NCBI RefSeq assembly: GCF_023715465.1
Contig: NZ_JAMBOE010000003.1
Span: 62,001 to 126,000, forward strand
Direction of reading: 5' to 3'
Length of the DNA stretch: 64,000 nt
Origin: Paenibacillus macerans
GTDB taxonomy: Bacteria; Bacillota; Bacilli; Paenibacillales; Paenibacillaceae
The position numbers and the translations under genes are program-made. Position 1 is the stretch's first letter. Every line of letters starts with the position of its first letter. This document shows positions 53,540 through 62,927 of this stretch, one piece after another. The notes beneath the pieces are model-generated. The model saw only the letters and a program-made list of their open reading frames with translations. It was not told the origin of the DNA and made no database searches.

Positions 53540-54508
53540 ATGTCAAAGTTTGAACAGATCATGAGGTTATCCGGTTATTCCCGGGCAACGGTGTCACGGG
53601 TCATCAACAATTCACCGAATGTGAACCCGGAAACGCGGGAGAAAATTTTGCAGATCATGAAGCAGCTCGACTACGCTCCCAACCGGAACGCCGTAGCGCT
53701 GTCGAAAGGCCAAACCCAGCAAATCGGGATCGTCATCGCAGTCCTGCACGAAACTACCATTTCCTTTTTGAATCATTTTATACAAGCTGCTTTGGGATGC
53801 GGATTTCAAACCATTATCTATACTTCTCAAGGGGATAAAGAGAAAGAACTGCAGGCGTTTGAGGATTTGCGGAGCAAACGAGTGGATGGCTTGCTGATCA
53901 TGACTTGCGTGAATGACCCCGGAAAACTGTCCGCCTACTGCCGCTATGGGCCAATCATATCCTGGCAGCGTATGCGGGCAGGCCAAATCCCTTCCGTGGC
54001 GATGGATCAGGGCGAAGGTTACCGGCTCGCACTGGAGCACCTGCTGGCCAAAGGGTTTACGCGCATCGCCAACGTTTTCGGAAGACCCAACAGCTTGAAT
54101 ACCAAAAGCCGCAGGCTGGCGTTTGAATCGGTCATGAAGCAACGCGGCCTGCCGGTAAGACGCGATTGGTACCGTTATGAGGTCTACGGCATGCTTGACG
54201 GCGAACAAGCCTGGCGCTCGTTCGCCGCCATGAGTGAAGCTCCCGAGGCAATCCTCTGCGCCAATGATTACGCGGCCGCCGGCTTATTAAACGAAGCCCG
54301 CCGCCAAAATCTGGCGATCCCGCAGCAGTTGGCCATTGTCGGCTTTGACGATACGGAATTGTCCGCTTCCTTAGGCATAACCACCATTCATAATCCGATC
54401 AAGGAGCAGGCGCAAAACGCCTTTTATTGGATATGGAACATCATTGGCGACGAATCCGTGGAGCCGTCACCCTTAAGCTTTCAACTGGTTGAACGCCAAA
54501 CGACTTAA
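53540..54508 (+). CDS. LacI-family repressor 1
   Basis: A 322-aa regulator. The N-terminal HTH is SGYSRATVSRVINNSPNVNP with the hinge RNAVALSKGQTQQIGIVI, then a periplasmic-binding-protein-like sugar domain (SKRVDGLLIMTC, AILCANDYAAAGLL, IVGFDDTELSASLGITTIHN). It is divergent from the GH1 gene, which it likely controls. Start ATG 53540 after AAGGGA. The hinge lacks the usual Leu-Ala pair order, but the fold is clear. Confidence 0.9.
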   Translation: MSKFEQIMRLSGYSRATVSRVINNSPNVNPETREKILQIMKQLDYAPNRNAVALSKGQTQQIGIVIAVLHETTISFLNHFIQAALGCGFQTIIYTSQGDKEKELQAFEDLRSKRVDGLLIMTCVNDPGKLSAYCRYGPIISWQRMRAGQIPSVAMDQGEGYRLALEHLLAKGFTRIANVFGRPNSLNTKSRRLAFESVMKQRGLPVRRDWYRYEVYGMLDGEQAWRSFAAMSEAPEAILCANDYAAAGLLNEARRQNLAIPQQLAIVGFDDTELSASLGITTIHNPIKEQAQNAFYWIWNIIGDESVEPSPLSFQLVERQTT

Positions 54509-54574
54509 ACTGCCTTTAAACCGGGAGAGACTGCCGGCCGGAAACATTTAACCGCGCTCTCCCCGCCCCCCGTT

Positions 54575-55597
54575 TTAGGCCCGGCAGGACCCCCGCTCAA
54601 TCACTTCCGTGTTGACCAAAATTTGCACATTCTGCTCTTTCCGGCCGCCGACCTTGCGCAGCAGCATGTCCATCGCCGTTTTGGCCATGATATCTTTTTT
54701 GACATGGATCGTCGTTAACTCGGGACTGATCACCTTGGCCTCGCGGATATTGTCAAACCCCATGACCGCCACCTGCTCGGGCACCTTAATGTTCAGTTCC
54801 TGGAACGTTTTGATGGCGCTGATGGCCATGTAATCATTTTCGCAAAATATTACCGAAGGCAAAAACTTCATGTTCTCCACGGCTGTTTTAAAAGCGTCCT
54901 GCGACAACAGCGACATCGGGTTCATCGCAAAGGTCAGTTGCTCATCGATCTCCAAATTCTCCTCTTTTAACGCGGCCATAAATCCTTCCTTGCGTTTGAC
55001 GAAGTTAAAGATTCGCACCTCGGACTCGATGTAGCCAATGCTTTGGTGCCCCAAAGAGATAAGATGTTTCCCCGCCTGATAACCTCCAAGGTAGTTGTTG
55101 ATCGCAACGAAACTCGCATCGATATGCTCGAAGCAAGTGTCCAGGATGACCAGATTCGGATGAATGGATAAAACGCTTTCGATCATCTGCGCCGATAAAT
55201 TCGTGCCGAGCAGCAAAATCCCCGCCGAGGGCTGCTCATGTTCGAGCTGCTGGATTTCTTCTTTTAAGCTTTGGATCGGGATAGAAGAAATAATCAGCGT
55301 GTGGCCCTGTTCTCCGGCATAGGACGTTAAATGATGAATGAGTTCGCTGAAAAACGGCTGGGACTCGTAATGCTCGGTAACAATATCCACATTTTTACAG
55401 GCGATAAATCGCATCACGGAGCTGTTTTTAGCCGAGACTTTATTGGTTTTAAACGTCCGCGGGGTATAGCCGTTGGCCCTGGAAATTTCCAGGATATGCT
55501 GGCGTGTCGCTTCACTGACGCCGGCTTTGTTGTTGAGCGCCAGGGAAACGGCGGCTTTGGAAACCCCCGCGAGTCTGGCAATGTCATCTATTTTCAT
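54575..55597 (-). CDS. LacI-family repressor 2
   Basis: A 340-aa LacI regulator: MKIDDIARLAGVSKAAVSLA (HTH) and LNNKAGVSEATRQHILEISR, then the effector domain with SVIFCENDYMAISAIKTF and VAVMGFDNIREAKVISPELT. I choose ATG 55597 after GGAG; the upstream frame lacks a ribosome site. It is divergent from the DUF4038/PTS operon. AT-rich AACTAAACTTAA sites lie in the shared spacer and before the isomerase operon, so it may control both (inference). Confidence 0.92.
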   Translation of the reverse strand: MKIDDIARLAGVSKAAVSLALNNKAGVSEATRQHILEISRANGYTPRTFKTNKVSAKNSSVMRFIACKNVDIVTEHYESQPFFSELIHHLTSYAGEQGHTLIISSIPIQSLKEEIQQLEHEQPSAGILLLGTNLSAQMIESVLSIHPNLVILDTCFEHIDASFVAINNYLGGYQAGKHLISLGHQSIGYIESEVRIFNFVKRKEGFMAALKEENLEIDEQLTFAMNPMSLLSQDAFKTAVENMKFLPSVIFCENDYMAISAIKTFQELNIKVPEQVAVMGFDNIREAKVISPELTTIHVKKDIMAKTAMDMLLRKVGGRKEQNVQILVNTEVIERGSCRA

Positions 55598-55660
55598 GAA
55601 TACCACTCCTGCTTCAAAGACTGTGTAAATTATAACACTATTATACACGAAAGTTTACGA

Positions 55661-55686
55661 CTTAAACTTAACTAAACTTAATTTTC
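55661..55686. promoter_or_regulatory. Repeated AT-rich sites in the lacI-2/DUF4038 spacer
   Basis: CTTAAACTTAACTAAACTTA is followed by ATTTTC and contains two 10-bp direct copies. The core AACTAAACTTAA (55670-55681) recurs at 59422-59433 before the isomerase gene. Confidence 0.4.
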
Positions 55687-55703
55687 TGTTTATAAAAAAT
55701 AAT

Positions 55704-55752
55704 TTGACTAATTCGCTCGCTGATGCTAATATTCAAGTTGAAAGCGGATTAT
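55704..55752 (+). promoter_or_regulatory. Promoter of the DUF4038/PTS operon with cre-like site
   Basis: TTGACT (55704-55709) and TAATAT (55727-55732) are 17 bp apart. TGAAAGCGGATTAT (55739-55752), a partial cre match, starts at the expected transcription start, so catabolite repression is possible. Confidence 0.6.
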
Positions 55753-55776
55753 TTTAGTTAAATAGCTGGTTTACTG

Positions 55777-55819
55777 ATAATAGTTTATATAAAATTAATA
55801 AACTATTATTTTCTTTTAG
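55777..55819 (+). promoter_or_regulatory. AT-only leader hairpin ending in a T-run
   Basis: ATAATAGTTTAT (55777-55788) pairs perfectly with ATAAACTATTAT (55798-55809), followed by TTTTCTTTTA. It lies in the about 107-nt leader of the DUF4038 gene. It could be a weak attenuator or a repressor site. No BglG/LicT-type antiterminator gene is in the window. Confidence 0.45.
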
Positions 55820-55845
55820 TGTGAAGAAAGGGTAGGTGATTTAAG

Positions 55846-57120
55846 GTGAACGTATCCATAGCTAAAAACCGGAGAACACTCACGTTAAACGAAAAGCCAT
55901 TTTTCTATTTAGCGGACACGGTATGGAGCATATTCACCAACGCCTCTTTGGAAGAGTGGGCAGAATATTTGGATTTCCGGAAAATGCAAGGCTTCAACGT
56001 GCTGCAAATCAACATTCTGCGTCAATGGGATGCCAGCGAGTCGGATATCCGGATCGATCCCTTTTTATTAAAGGAAAATGGTTCGTACGATTACCGCAGC
56101 TTAAACGAGGAGTATTTCGACCGGGCCGAACAAATGCTGAGCATGGCCGTGGAGCGCGGATTCATTCCGGCTTTGGTGCTCCTGTGGTGCAATTATGTGC
56201 CGGACACCTGGGCAGAGATGTTCCAGAAAGGCAATAAAATGCCGCTAGACTGCGTCGAGCCTTACGTCAGTTATGCCGTAAAGCGTTTCTCCAGATTCAA
56301 TCCGATCTACTTGATCAGCGGTGATACCGACTTCCCAAGCGAGCGGGCCAACGCGTATTATATGAAAGCGCTTGAAGTGGTGCAAGCCATTAGTCCGGAA
56401 AGCTTAAAAACATTGCATATTCAAGGCAGATTAAGAGATCTCCCGGAAGAGTTCGAAAATCATGACGGACTGAATTTTTATATGTATCAATCCGGGCATA
56501 ACTCGCAATTTCAATATATGGCCCATGAAATCGCCGGTCATTTTTACACGCGTCCGCAAACGCGCCCCGTCATTAACGGCGAGCCCTGTTATGAACAAAT
56601 CAGCTACAGCCGCAACGTGTACGGGAGGTACTCCACGTTCGATGCCAGAAAAGCCGCTTGGCAAAGCTTGCTGGCTGGCGGTGGCGCAGGAATCACCTAC
56701 GGCGCGCACGGAATCTGGAGCTGGCATAAACGAGGCAAAAAGTTCGGCATCGTCGAAGGCGAAGGCTTTGACGCTCCTTATGACTGGAGAGATGCGCTGC
56801 GGTTTGAAGGCGCCTGGGATTATTCTTTTATCAAATACCTGTTCGAAAGCTATAACCTGGCAGGTCTCCCGCCGGCCAGCATCGTGCTGAATGACACTGC
56901 GGAAATACGCGCCGCCGCGGATGACGAAACGATCGTTTTGTATATCCCGGTGAACACCAAGGTCCGCTTAAATATGGACGTTAGCGGCTATGCTTTTACA
57001 ACGATTGATCTGGAAAAGAGAAGATTTGCCGTTACGGAGGTTGTCACCAAGGACGGGAAATCCGTGATTCCGCTGCATCGTTTTGATAAAGATGTCGTTG
57101 TCATCGGCAAACGCAAATAA
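55846..57120 (+). CDS. DUF4038 (apiosidase-like, GH140-related) glycoside hydrolase, cytoplasmic
   Basis: A 424-aa TIM-barrel protein with the DUF4038 pattern throughout: NEKPFFYLADTVWSIF, MQGFNVLQINILRQWD, RGFIPALVLLWCNYVP, YLISGDTDF (candidate acid Asp160), LNFYMYQSGHNS, RPVINGEPCYEQ (candidate nucleophile Glu246) and GAGITYGAHGIWSW. The characterised GH140 member removes apiose from rhamnogalacturonan II and is exported. This copy has no signal peptide and is co-directional with a beta-glucoside PTS 75 bp on, so its substrate should be a phosphorylated, imported glycoside (inference). Start GTG 55846, seven bases after AGGTG. Confidence 0.85.
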   Translation: MNVSIAKNRRTLTLNEKPFFYLADTVWSIFTNASLEEWAEYLDFRKMQGFNVLQINILRQWDASESDIRIDPFLLKENGSYDYRSLNEEYFDRAEQMLSMAVERGFIPALVLLWCNYVPDTWAEMFQKGNKMPLDCVEPYVSYAVKRFSRFNPIYLISGDTDFPSERANAYYMKALEVVQAISPESLKTLHIQGRLRDLPEEFENHDGLNFYMYQSGHNSQFQYMAHEIAGHFYTRPQTRPVINGEPCYEQISYSRNVYGRYSTFDARKAAWQSLLAGGGAGITYGAHGIWSWHKRGKKFGIVEGEGFDAPYDWRDALRFEGAWDYSFIKYLFESYNLAGLPPASIVLNDTAEIRAAADDETIVLYIPVNTKVRLNMDVSGYAFTTIDLEKRRFAVTEVVTKDGKSVIPLHRFDKDVVVIGKRK

Positions 57121-57179
57121 AGCGCTGTCTTTTTTCATCTCATGGGAAGCGCATACAGCTCGGGTAAGCATCATTATGA

Positions 57180-59066
<1,887 letters not shown>

Positions 59067-59076
59067 TCAAGTTTTG

Positions 59077-59106
59077 GGGAAGCAACGTGTTTGCTTCCCT
59101 TTTTTT
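59077..59106 (+). terminator. Terminator of the PTS operon
   Basis: GGGAAGCAA (59077-59085) pairs with TTGCTTCCC (59091-59099), then seven T. It lies 10 bp past the stop. Confidence 0.92.
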
Positions 59107-59125
59107 ACGTTTGCGGAGACTGGCG

Positions 59126-59327
59126 AAAATAACGGTAAAAAAAGTCGCTATTCTCAGTAAAGAAGGGAGTTTAACCAAAATAGAGGAATTTGTTTCCGCT
59201 ATCTTCATCATATGGGAGAAAAAGAGGCCCTTTCCGAGCCCGACAAAAAAATAGGACCAAAAAGTTCCTCTATTCTGCGAGCGAGCGGCAAAGTTACAAA
59301 AATAACGCCATAAATTACCGCTATTCC
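59126..59327. repeat. Four-unit modular inverted-repeat element B
   Basis: Four roughly 30-bp units start at 59126, 59177, 59247 and 59297 (spacing 51, 70, 50), each of the form AAAATA...CTATT. Unit 2 (AAAATAGAGGAATTTG) is inverted in unit 3 (AAGTTCCTCTATTCT). It shares its spacing plan with elements A and C. It lies between the PTS terminator and the isomerase promoter. Confidence 0.7.
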
Positions 59328-59421
59328 CGGCAAAAGGTGGCTCCCCTCTCCTCCTTACATTCCAAGCACCAAACGATGCTCCCCCACACGATCGAGAACT
59401 CTCCATAACTAACCCAACCTA

Positions 59422-59437
59422 AACTAAACTTAACTAA
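59422..59437. promoter_or_regulatory. Candidate LacI-2 site upstream of the isomerase
   Basis: AACTAAACTTAACTAA shares the 12-mer AACTAAACTTAA with the lacI-2 spacer. Further look-alikes lie at 59467, 59549 and 59578. Confidence 0.4.
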
Positions 59438-59482
59438 TTATTATTATCCATAAATTTAAGTCATTTTTAACTAAAACACTCA

Positions 59483-59511
59483 TTGACTCCGCTTTCTTTC
59501 GGTGTTAACAT
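59483..59511 (+). promoter_or_regulatory. Promoter of the isomerase operon
   Basis: TTGACT (59483-59488) and TAACAT (59506-59511) with a 17-bp spacer, about 100 bp before the start codon. The gap 59067-59614 holds this promoter, the terminator and element B. Confidence 0.6.
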
Positions 59512-59614
59512 GACGGTATAGAGATAGACAATCTCTTAATCACCATCATTAGTTTAGTTTATTTTAGTGTTCTTATCCCTTAGTTTATTTAAAGCTTGAG
59601 AGGAGATGCAGGTT

Positions 59615-61078
59615 ATGAAAAAACTAAAGTTGGGCTACGCCCCTACCCGGCGCTTCACTTTCAGCGCTGAAGATGCCTTTAAGTATAAGGTGGAAATCCG
59701 CAAGCAGATCGAAAGCTTCGGCATGGACATCGATATCGTCGATCTTGAGGGCCTTAATGAGGAAGGGCTGCTCTACGATGATCATATTAACGCGGAACAG
59801 ATCGCCAAACGCTTCAAGGATGAGGAGGTTGACGCCGTCTTTTTCCCGCACTGCAACTTCGGCACCGAAGATACCGTTGCCCGCGTTGGCAAGGCATTGG
59901 GCAAGCCCGTCCTGCTGTGGGGCCCTCGCGACGAGGCGCCTTTGGCCGACGGCATGCGCCTGCGTGACACCCAATGCGGGATTTTCGCCACGGGGAAAGT
60001 ACTTCGCCGGTTCAATGTTCCGTTTACGTATGTCACCAACAGCTGGGTGACGGATCCCGTGTTCGAACGCGGCTTCACCAACTTTATCGCCGCCGCCAAT
60101 GTGGTGCGCCAGTTCAAAAGCCTGCGCATTCTGCAGATTGGCCCCCGCCCCTCCTCTTTCTGGACGATGATCTGCAATGAGGGAGAATTGCTCGAAAGAT
60201 TCGGCATTGAAATTCATCCGATCACCCTGGTCGATATTCAGCTTCGCAGCAAAAAAATCGCCGCCGGAAATAGCGCGGAACTGCTGGAAACGATCGATTA
60301 CATTAAAGCAACCCTGGACTACAGCGAAGTGACCGAAGACGATGTCCGGCGGATTGCCGCCCTTAAAGTCGCCATGAAATCGTTCGCCCGGGAAACCGGC
60401 AGCAGCGCGATCGCCATCCAATGCTGGTCCTCGCTGCAGGATGCCATGGGGATTATGCCTTGCCTGGCCAACGCCATTTTGACCGACGAGCAGATTCCGG
60501 TCACTTGCGAAACGGATATTCACGGAGCGATCACTTCGGTTATGGTGCAGGCGGCGGCGATGAACACGGCCCCTACCTTCTTTGCGGATATTACCGTACG
60601 CCATCCCGAGAACGAAAACGGCGAGCTGCTGTTCCACTGCGGCAACTTCCCGGTATCGCTGTCCGTGGAGGATAAACCGAAGCTTAGAAAGCACTTTTTA
60701 TTCGACGATCATTCGCCCGGAACACATGAAGGCGAAATTCGCGGCGGCGGGATGACGATCGCGCGCTTCGACGGAGACCACGGGGATTACTCCATTTTCC
60801 TCGGCAAGGCTCGCGGTATTTCCGGTCCATACACCCGCGGCTCCTATGTATGGGTTGAAGTCAACGACTGGCCGCTGTGGGAAGAAAAGCTGGTCAAAGG
60901 ACCGTATGTGCATCATTCCGTCGGCATCCACGCCAACGTTATCCCGGCCATTTATGAGGCCTGCAATTATATTCCCGGCCTGACCGCCGATCCCGTAGAC
61001 CCTACGGAGCAAGAAATTCAGCGTTGGCTCCGCGGGTCCGACCTGGCGCAAAAGAAGTCTGCCGGCATTCCCAATTGA
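59615..61078 (+). CDS. L-fucose-isomerase-like protein; candidate apiose isomerase
   Basis: A 487-aa cytoplasmic enzyme of the L-fucose/L-arabinose isomerase superfamily: N-terminal alpha/beta part (KLKLGYAPTRRFTFSAEDAF), AVFFPHCNFGTEDTVARVGK, the metal-site region CETDIHGAITSVMVQAA (Glu about residue 299) and HCGNFPVSLS. Such enzymes interconvert aldoses and ketoses with Mn. It is the first gene of a four-gene run with a split transketolase and an FGGY kinase, which is the set needed to convert apiose to apulose, phosphorylate it and cleave it. The sugar identity is inferred. Start ATG 59615, nine bases after GAGAGGAG. Confidence 0.82.
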   Translation: MKKLKLGYAPTRRFTFSAEDAFKYKVEIRKQIESFGMDIDIVDLEGLNEEGLLYDDHINAEQIAKRFKDEEVDAVFFPHCNFGTEDTVARVGKALGKPVLLWGPRDEAPLADGMRLRDTQCGIFATGKVLRRFNVPFTYVTNSWVTDPVFERGFTNFIAAANVVRQFKSLRILQIGPRPSSFWTMICNEGELLERFGIEIHPITLVDIQLRSKKIAAGNSAELLETIDYIKATLDYSEVTEDDVRRIAALKVAMKSFARETGSSAIAIQCWSSLQDAMGIMPCLANAILTDEQIPVTCETDIHGAITSVMVQAAAMNTAPTFFADITVRHPENENGELLFHCGNFPVSLSVEDKPKLRKHFLFDDHSPGTHEGEIRGGGMTIARFDGDHGDYSIFLGKARGISGPYTRGSYVWVEVNDWPLWEEKLVKGPYVHHSVGIHANVIPAIYEACNYIPGLTADPVDPTEQEIQRWLRGSDLAQKKSAGIPN

Positions 61079-61130
61079 GATGATGTACGACACGCCGGAC
61101 AATCCATTTCAAGGAGGACATGAGGAAACC

Positions 61131-61979
61131 ATGAACATTCAAGAACTGAAAATCAAAGCCGCGCAAATCCGGATGGACCTTCTGACCATCATTCACCGGG
61201 CCAAAACCGGCCATACCGGCGGATCGCTCAGCAACACCGACATTTTGACCGCCCTTTATTATGAAATTATGAAAATCGATCCGGCGAATCCGAAATGGGA
61301 AGAACGCGACCGTTTTATCGCCAGCAAAGGCCATTCCGTGGAATCGCTCTGGTGCATTTTGGCTGATCTCGGCTTTTTCCCGAAAGAAGAGCTTCTAACC
61401 TACAGCCAATTCGGCACGCGCCTGATCGGCCACCCCAACAATAAGGTGCCTGGCATCGAAATGAATACCGGCGCCTTGGGCCATGGCCTGCCGATTTCGG
61501 TCGGCATGGCGCTCGCCGCCAAACGGGACGGACGCTCCTATCGCGTATTCTGCCTGATGGGCGACGGCGAACAGGCAGAAGGATCGAACTGGGAAGCGGC
61601 CATGGCCGGGGCCCATTACAAGCTGGATAACCTCGTCGGGATCATCGACCGCAACCGGCTGCAGATCAGCGGCTCCACCGAGGACGTCATGGGGCTTGAA
61701 CCTTTGGAAGAAAAATGGGCCGCCTTTGGCTGGCACGTCGTTTCCATCGACGGCAACGATATGGATGAACTCGTCCGCACGCTGCGTTCCGCTCCCGAAG
61801 CCACGGGCAAGCCAACCCTCGTCATGGCCAATACGGTCAAGGGAAAAGGCGTTTCCTTTGCGGAAAACGTACCGGCATGGCATCACCATGTGCCAAACGA
61901 CGAGCAGCTTCGCTTGGCTCATGCCGAACTGCAGGCGCACATCGAAGAATTAACGCAGAAAGGAACGGTGCATGAATGA
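61131..61979 (+). CDS. Transketolase N-terminal subunit
   Basis: A 282-aa thiamine-diphosphate-binding half of a two-subunit transketolase. The TPP/Mg motif begins GDGEQAEGSNWEAAMAG (about residue 143) and ends in IDRNRLQISG. HTGGSLSNTDILTALYY and GHSVESLWCILA supply the phosphate and TPP pocket. Start ATG 61131, five bases after GAGG; an upstream ATG at 61080 has no site. The stop overlaps the next gene (ATGA). In the described apiose route a two-subunit transketolase acts on apulose-4-phosphate; this pair fits that role by context. Confidence 0.9.
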   Translation: MNIQELKIKAAQIRMDLLTIIHRAKTGHTGGSLSNTDILTALYYEIMKIDPANPKWEERDRFIASKGHSVESLWCILADLGFFPKEELLTYSQFGTRLIGHPNNKVPGIEMNTGALGHGLPISVGMALAAKRDGRSYRVFCLMGDGEQAEGSNWEAAMAGAHYKLDNLVGIIDRNRLQISGSTEDVMGLEPLEEKWAAFGWHVVSIDGNDMDELVRTLRSAPEATGKPTLVMANTVKGKGVSFAENVPAWHHHVPNDEQLRLAHAELQAHIEELTQKGTVHE

Positions 61980-62917
61980 TGAACACAATTCCGAATCGTC
62001 AGGTGATTTGCGAGACGCTGCTGGAACTGGCCAAAGAAGACCGCGATATTATGGTGCTCGCGAGCGATTCCCGCGGCTCGGCGGCCATGGCCCCTTTTGC
62101 AAATACTTTCCCTGAGCAGTTCGTCGAGGTCGGCATTGCCGAGCAAAATATCGTTGGCATGGCGGCCGGTCTGGCCCACAGCGGCAAAAAGCCGTTCGTC
62201 ACTTCGCCGGCCTGCTTCCTCAGCATGCGCAGCATTGAACAAGTCAAGGTCGACGTCGCTTACTCCCGCACCAACGTCAAGCTGATCGGGATCAGCGGCG
62301 GTATCAGCTACGGCGCGCTGGGCATGTCCCACCATTCCGTGCAGGACATCGCTGTCGCCCGGGCCATTCCCGGCCTGGCCATCGTGCTTCCCGCCGACCG
62401 CCACGAAACGAAGAAATTGACCGAAGCGTTGGTGAAATACGACGGCGGCGTATACGTCCGCATCGGCCGCAACGCGGTCGAGGACGTTTACGAAACGGAC
62501 GACTACCCGTTCGAGATCGGAAAGGCCGTGACCATGAAGGACGGCAAAGACATCACGATCATCGCCGCCGGGGAAACGGTGCGCATCGCCTTGGACGCCG
62601 CCGAAGCGCTGGCTGCGGAAGGCGCCTCCTGCCGCGTGCTCAATATGCACACCATTAAACCGCTGGATGAAGCAGCGATTATCGCGGCGGCTAAGGAAAC
62701 GGGAGCGATCATCACGGTTGAAGAGCACAGCGTCTATGGTGGGCTTGGCGCAGCCGTGGCCGAAGTCGTCGTGCAGAACCACCCCGTTCCGATGAAAGTG
62801 CTCGGCATTCCCGACGAACCGGCGATTGCCGGCAAGACGGCCGAAGTGTTCCGGCACTATGGCATCACCGGGGACAACATTAAACAAGTTGCGCTTGAAT
62901 TGATTAGTAAAAGATAA
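61976..62917 (+). CDS. Transketolase C-terminal subunit
   Basis: A 313-aa partner carrying the pyrimidine-binding domain (VEVGIAEQNIVGMAAGLAHS, with the catalytic Glu) and the C-terminal domain (ITVEEHSVYGGLGAAVAEVV). Start ATG 61976 overlaps the stop of the N-terminal subunit, and ATG 61979 is the alternative. Overlap implies 1:1 synthesis. It resembles paired TktA/TktB genes in sugar-catabolic operons, not the housekeeping single-chain transketolase. Confidence 0.9.
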   Translation: MMNTIPNRQVICETLLELAKEDRDIMVLASDSRGSAAMAPFANTFPEQFVEVGIAEQNIVGMAAGLAHSGKKPFVTSPACFLSMRSIEQVKVDVAYSRTNVKLIGISGGISYGALGMSHHSVQDIAVARAIPGLAIVLPADRHETKKLTEALVKYDGGVYVRIGRNAVEDVYETDDYPFEIGKAVTMKDGKDITIIAAGETVRIALDAAEALAAEGASCRVLNMHTIKPLDEAAIIAAAKETGAIITVEEHSVYGGLGAAVAEVVVQNHPVPMKVLGIPDEPAIAGKTAEVFRHYGITGDNIKQVALELISKR

Positions 62918-62927
62918 GGTGAGGCCG

